DNA of 64,000 nucleotides from Tyto alba (lineage: Eukaryota > Chordata > Aves > Strigiformes > Tytonidae): the NCBI RefSeq assembly GCF_018691265.1, contig NW_024881321.1, positions 27,723,198-27,787,197 on the forward strand. The letters are read 5' to 3'. Below the pieces are notes generated by a model. That model was not told the DNA's origin. It saw only the letters and a program-made list of their open reading frames with translations, and ran no database searches. The translations under genes were made by a program, and so were the position numbers. Of this stretch, positions 58,901 to 64,000 are shown piece after piece. Position 1 is the first letter of the stretch. Each line of letters begins with the position of its first letter.

Positions 58901-60732
58901 TCATAACTATTATAAAAGTCCTAACAACAGACATGTACTGCAAGAGAAGATAAGAATATTTTTTAATTACCATTTCTGACACAGATTATTATTTAAATTA
59001 GTCTGGTTTATGAGAGGAAAGTAATAAGACAAACCTGTAAATAATTGTTGTAAAAATGCTTGCAGTCAGGGAGGCAGACAACATTTGCATAGAAAAGATT
59101 TACAAACACAACCTTCACACAGCTCCATCCAAGCAAGCAATTAGAGGCCTAAGCACATTTTTATTTCTCTAGGTAGATATTTAAACTTACATATAAGAAA
59201 ACTTCAGTCTTGCCTCATCACTCTCTAGGAATGGCTCTATTTAGCATATTTTATGTTATAATTTTAATAAGCATCTCTCCCTATGGTTTCTTAGCCTCCC
59301 ACATAATTATGAAGATATTTGCTGCAAAATAACTACCTGATGTTACATAACTATTTCTATTATTGACACTATTAACGCAGTACAAGACAATGCCTATTAC
59401 TCAGTTTAGTATAAACCTGATTTCAAACCCTCCTTTTCTTCTTACTACCATCACTTCACAGTTTTGCATATTTTTAGTGGAAAAAAGTATTCCCTTGTGT
59501 GGAAAAGAAATGCTACCTGCTAGCCTTTGGACACTTAAAACCCTTTGGGACCATGATGAAAACCCTATCATATAAACTAGATAAAAGTCACAGAATTCAA
59601 CTGCACTAAAATAGTTTTACAACCATGTCAATATACCAATGTATGAAAAAACCCCATGTATATAATTAAATGCAGAGACCTTTGAGCATCTGCATCACTT
59701 AACATGTAGAAACTGTATTTTACCAGCAGTTTTCCTGTCTCAGTACTCTATTTTATTCAACTGGGTTGAATTCTTCCAAACATAGAAATCACCTGCAATA
59801 GCTATTGGAAAGGTTTTCAAAAAGGTGTAGACCTTGAAAGAACAGATGATCACCTGCTTCCAGGAAAAAAGAACGCTGCACACAAACAAAAACATAGAAC
59901 TTAAATCCACATAAGTCCTCTTTACATACAAAAGATGACTAGTTCCAATAAGTACGTCCACTGTACAATAACAAAGCCTTCAGCATGCAGAAACAAAAGA
60001 CATCCTGCATTAGGCAACAATCCAATTGCTGGGGGAGTACTTTTTTTACTTTTTTTTTTTTTTTGGTAATAGCATACCTACTTCTTTACCCTGTCTCCTA
60101 TTCTTGGGAAAGGAAAAAAACAAAGCAGGTAATCAAGAGTGGCTTAAAACCACTGTTCATTACCATTTTTATCAGTTTCTCAGTTTAAAGAAACTAATAC
60201 ACTCTGAGTGCCACCCTGCCAACAGGCTAGGAAATATTCAGGTACAAAGATGGTGCAAGGACCCTAAATACAGCTTCTGTAATAAAATACAGAGACCTGA
60301 GAGTTAATGCTAGACATGACAAATAAATTCCTCTTGTTTCCAGCCTACTGGTCTTCATCCCAGATGAATTATTCGCCAAAAACATGACTTTGAATTCACA
60401 GCATATGAGCTTTTCCCTCTTCCTCCCTTTGCAGTGGAGAGCAAATGATCATGGAAGAGATCAGAGCTCTCATGAAACATGGTAACCTGCACAGGCTCTG
60501 CCTTCAGGAATTTTTGAGGTTATACATAACCCTTCTCTGATTCAACATTTCATTTTAAAGTAAGACCATAGAAGAGAAGACCTGGGACCTACTGGACTTC
60601 TCAGAACATCCTTTCTTCTGCTCCAGGACCAGAGAAGAAACTATTCCCAATGTCTTAGTTTTTTTTTTTTTTTTTTCTGCACTGAAGCCTTTTCCTGCAT
60701 TCAGCTTCTAAAACTCACCAAGTTTTTGTTTA

Positions 60733-60749
60733 TGGGTCATAATGACCCA
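60733..60749. promoter_or_regulatory. Perfect ERE-type palindrome
   Basis: TGGGTCATAATGACCCA is a perfect palindrome around one central base. It contains GGTCA-TAA-TGACC, an exact match to the oestrogen receptor element GGTCAnnnTGACC. A 10-base constrained match is expected by chance about once per megabase, so its presence in 64 kb is mildly notable. Occupancy is unknown. It lies in the intron 0.55 kb from the Walker A exon. Confidence 0.5.
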
Positions 60750-61290
60750 CACTTTTGTCTGTTCCTCTGGTCTCCTGTCCAACCCTCTCCAAATAATGGA
60801 AAGCCTGGTAGCTCACTTCTAGTTGGTACATTTGCTCTTTCTAGATCCAGCCTCAGTCAATTCGTGCAGGGAGTGACTAGAGAGGTGAAAGTGGTCTGTC
60901 AAGGTCCCTTATTAAGAAAGCTTCAGGCAACACATCAGGTAGGAATTGCTGCCGAAGGATCAAGTGACTTCAGAGGACTGCTGAAGACTGGTATATTCCT
61001 GTGACATTTTCTCTGCTCTTTCCCATACTAGAGGAGGACAGCATACTGCTAATACCTATTCATAAGTATTCCAAAGGAATAGACAGGGTCCAAAACTAGG
61101 AAGAAAATACTCCAGTCTCCAAAACTGATTCTGTTTATTTTAAAATAATCAAGACCTTACTGAAGCAAGAGTAATGCCTCACTAAAGTTCCTATGTTTCC
61201 TGCACACTGGAGTGCAGGGGGAACATATCCCAGCAAATCATTTTAAATACTGCGACATTATATTGAAAAAGTTCACAGCGGACCAAGTCA

Positions 61291-61455
<165 letters not shown>

Positions 61456-64000
61456 CTACAGAGCAAGCCAAGCTTGTACAATTAAACCATGAGCTTTTCA
61501 AGTTAAATTAGTATGTCAAGCAACAGTTTTACAACATCATAGGATTTACACTAGAACAAGCACAAAACCCCCCTTCTTTATAATTAACATTTTTTCAAGA
61601 GGAAAAAAACCTTGCCCCCCCCCCCAATCAATTTGGATTCAGGTGACATTTGGATATCCAAGAATTTCTTGAATCATAATCAAAGGTGAAAGATTTTCCC
61701 TTAATGTGTGGTGTCTTATTGTGTAAACAAGATAAAGTGGCTCGGCATATAGAGTAATGTGATTCAAGGCTGCTAATTTTTATACCAAACCTGGTTTTCT
61801 GGGTGATGTTAGGCAAATAATTTCAGGCATGTATCTACTTCTCGAACTAAAAAAGGACTCCCATAAAGTGCTTTGGGAACAATGTATGAGCAGTATTCCC
61901 AATTTAAATAACTGAGACTCATTTTGGTTAGCATGGTTGAGGTGAAGTACTTTAAAGCAGTCAAACTTTAAAGCCGAAACTATCACCATTATAAACTGTA
62001 TTCCTGCTTTGGACAGCTTCAACAGAGAAGAACAAGTATTGAAACTACAAGGCCATGTGTGCAAGCTGCAATTCCTTTCCAAACAGAAGAAACAGTGACT
62101 AATAGAATCACAGTGATTCAGGCTTCTGTATGTTCCCAAACAGAAATCAGAAGCTGAATGCAATGCGTAAAAATAATGGTTTCATAAAAAAGAGGTAGAG
62201 AGAACGCAAAATATGGGACTGCTAACTTTAATGACATGGGGTTAAGACCTACAAATATTTCATATGAAGCCAACACTTGGGAGAAAGTAGGCCCATTAAT
62301 GAGAGAACACATATAATTAGTGGTGATTAAATACTACTTGAACTGCAAGCTTTTTTTTTTTTTTTTTAACGTTGTCTTCAGGTAAAGGATTCTTAGAGAA
62401 AACAATGTACAGTAATCAATTGTATTGGAGGTGGTGACAGGCGTAACCCTCTACACAGATCTGATCTGGCAGGATTTGTTATTTCCTGCATTCAGTTATA
62501 ATCACTACATTTCCAGAAATAAATCAACACACTGGAGAGAGTTCAGAGAAGTGCAGTATAAAATTAATATGTGTTGGAAGGATTTATGAAAATTAAACAA
62601 GTACAATATAGCCTGTTGAAATGATTGGGGTGCAAAAGGGAAGAAACGTGAAAACCTGAATGAGCATACGTACAGACACCAGAAGGCAACTACCCACTGT
62701 CTGAGACTCGGATGTGTGCAGTAATGACTGCTGGAATTAAATTAAGCACAGGAAACATTACATTGAAGAGAAAGGAGAAACTTTCTAACAGTCAGAGATA
62801 CTAAGCTCAGACAAAGCAGCAGTGCCCACATTTGATCAAAAATACACAAAACACTAAAGAAGTGTACTGCAAGAAGCAATTTACACTGCATAATCTAAAA
62901 GGTATTTTCTACTTCTATTTTCCGATTCAACAATTTCATCCAACAATTCATTATTGTACCATTGTATATAAACTAATTAACATTTATACACTGCTTATTA
63001 TTAAAGATACAGACTAATTTAAGCAAATCTGTTACAATAAATGATAAAATGTCTAGTATTCTAAATTATATCAGTGAAACAAAGGAAAAATAGTTCTGAA
63101 CAGTTACACTACAGCTCAGAAAGAAAATGCTGAATGGAGATCACAGACACCCAGAGTTGTGAAAACAAAAGTTCAATTGTTTCTCTGTAAATGTCAGTGA
63201 TATAAAGTATTGTATTAAGAATATAAAGAAAAAAACATAAAAAATACATTGATACTTAAAATAAAAATGCAGCTGCTCTGCATATTGTCAAAATCCCACT
63301 TTCAGTTTGGCATCAAATGAAAGGACTATGCTCTTCAGTATTTAGAGGAATCAGGAATCTATTTGTATTTCGGGTCCAATTGACTACAGGCTGCTGAAAA
63401 TTGACATGAATTTGAAACAGCTCTCAGTATACACATTTATTTATTTTTTTAATACATTCTTTTCTTCAGAGGCCCATGTTCATAGCCAGTGCAAATACAG
63501 TGATGGTTTGCAAATGGAAGTCCTAGCCACCTAACAGGAATCACATGGCCGTGATTTTGTTGCCTGATAGAAGCCATGTGCAGACACGGGGTACACCTGC
63601 TACGCTGGGCTCATCATTACTCAAGCGTCACTCATACTTCAAAGTAGAGCTGCACAAAAAATGAGAGTGAGATTTACAGCATGTCAGCTACTTCACTGAA
63701 ACTGCCCGTGTCTTTATCCCTCAGGCAACCTCCCTTTCGTGCTACACTGTGAGAGTATTTACGTGAACAGCTGCCATGCCGTAAATCTAGACCCTCACCC
63801 TTTCCTAACTTTTTCATGTAGCCATACCCTCAGATTTAGGATCTGTCAGGACAAGGTGCATTCAACAATGTATTAGTCAATAAGCATTCATAAGCACCCT
63901 AAAACAAAGATAGTGGTGTTTAAAACCCAAGGCTGTACATGCTAAGCTTCTCCTGCTGCAGCTCTAGTAGCTGAAGAGGTTAAGCACAGCCAGCTGCTGG
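61456..64000 (-). other. Partial ABCC4 intron, open to the right
   Basis: This begins at the Walker A exon acceptor and runs off the window. It contains a C11 run (61615-61625), a MIR-like SINE (61770-61905) and a T16-17 run near 62350. A doubtful LINE-like stretch at about 62500-62810 is too degraded to call. No exon was found on the minus strand: no frame carries the expected sequence just upstream of Walker A. Confidence 0.7.
61770..61905 (+). repeat. MIR-type SINE
   Basis: CTGGTTTTCTGGGTGATGTT followed by AGGCAAATAATTTCAGGC corresponds to the MIR CTGGGTGACCTTGGGCAAGT, CACTT region. CCATAAAGTGCTTTGGGAAC with AATGTATGAGCAGTATT corresponds to the GTAAAGTGCTTTGAGA, ATGAAAAG, AGTATT tail. It is in plus orientation, antisense to ABCC4, and strongly diverged. 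Confidence 0.45.

Noticed and set aside
62500..62810. LINE-like degraded stretch
   Set aside because: Isolated words recall CR1/L3 3' sequence but their order is not convincing enough to annotate.
61456..64000. Search for the next upstream ABCC4 exon
   Set aside because: No minus-strand frame ending at a GT donor carries the sequence expected before the Walker A exon, so the exon must lie beyond the window.

Overview
This is vertebrate nuclear DNA, most likely from a bird. The only gene I can support is the 3' end of ABCC4 (MRP4), on the minus strand. Six exons with canonical splice sites (61455-61300, 57291-57202, 56728-56556, 50241-50136, 35187-35053, 30324-30217) join in frame into about 255 residues. 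They cover the second nucleotide-binding domain (NBD2) from just before the Walker A motif to the C-terminal PDZ ligand ETAL and a TGA stop. Introns of kilobase size and a sparse load of CR1 LINE and MIR-type SINE remnants point to a sauropsid, and the low repeat density favours a bird. The species cannot be named from the sequence alone.

Layout. 1-26000 is intergenic DNA beyond the ABCC4 3' end. It is GC-rich at 1-1400 and 20480-21240 and otherwise AT-rich, with microsatellites, a minisatellite, a perfect 20-bp inverted repeat (12276-12323), a 42-bp exact duplication (9727 and 11538), a tRNA-SINE-like palindrome (20515-20620) and stretches that look like possible regulatory DNA. 26000-30216 is the probable 3' UTR or flank, with three candidate AATAAA signals. 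30217-61455 holds the six exons and their introns. 61456-64000 is part of the next intron upstream; no further exon was found there.

The introns contain a diverged but clear CR1 copy (46600-47445), an older CR1/L3-like copy (36400-36965), several MIR-like SINEs (34331, 38480, 45332 plus 45979, 58840, 61770), a possible solo LTR (49452-49822), a G-run cluster (56116-56150) and a perfect oestrogen-response-element palindrome (60733-60749).

How it works together: the six exons encode the second ATP-binding cassette of an ABC efflux pump for cyclic nucleotides, prostanoids, conjugated steroids and nucleotide-analogue drugs. Walker A, Q-loop, signature, Walker B, D-loop and H-loop are split across the exons in order. 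I found no new multi-gene system. The observations most worth following up are the 42-bp duplication inside an apparent 13-bp target duplication, the perfect hairpin, the split MIR with an A-tailed insert, the intronic ERE and the candidate regulatory blocks on the side where SOX21 would be expected.
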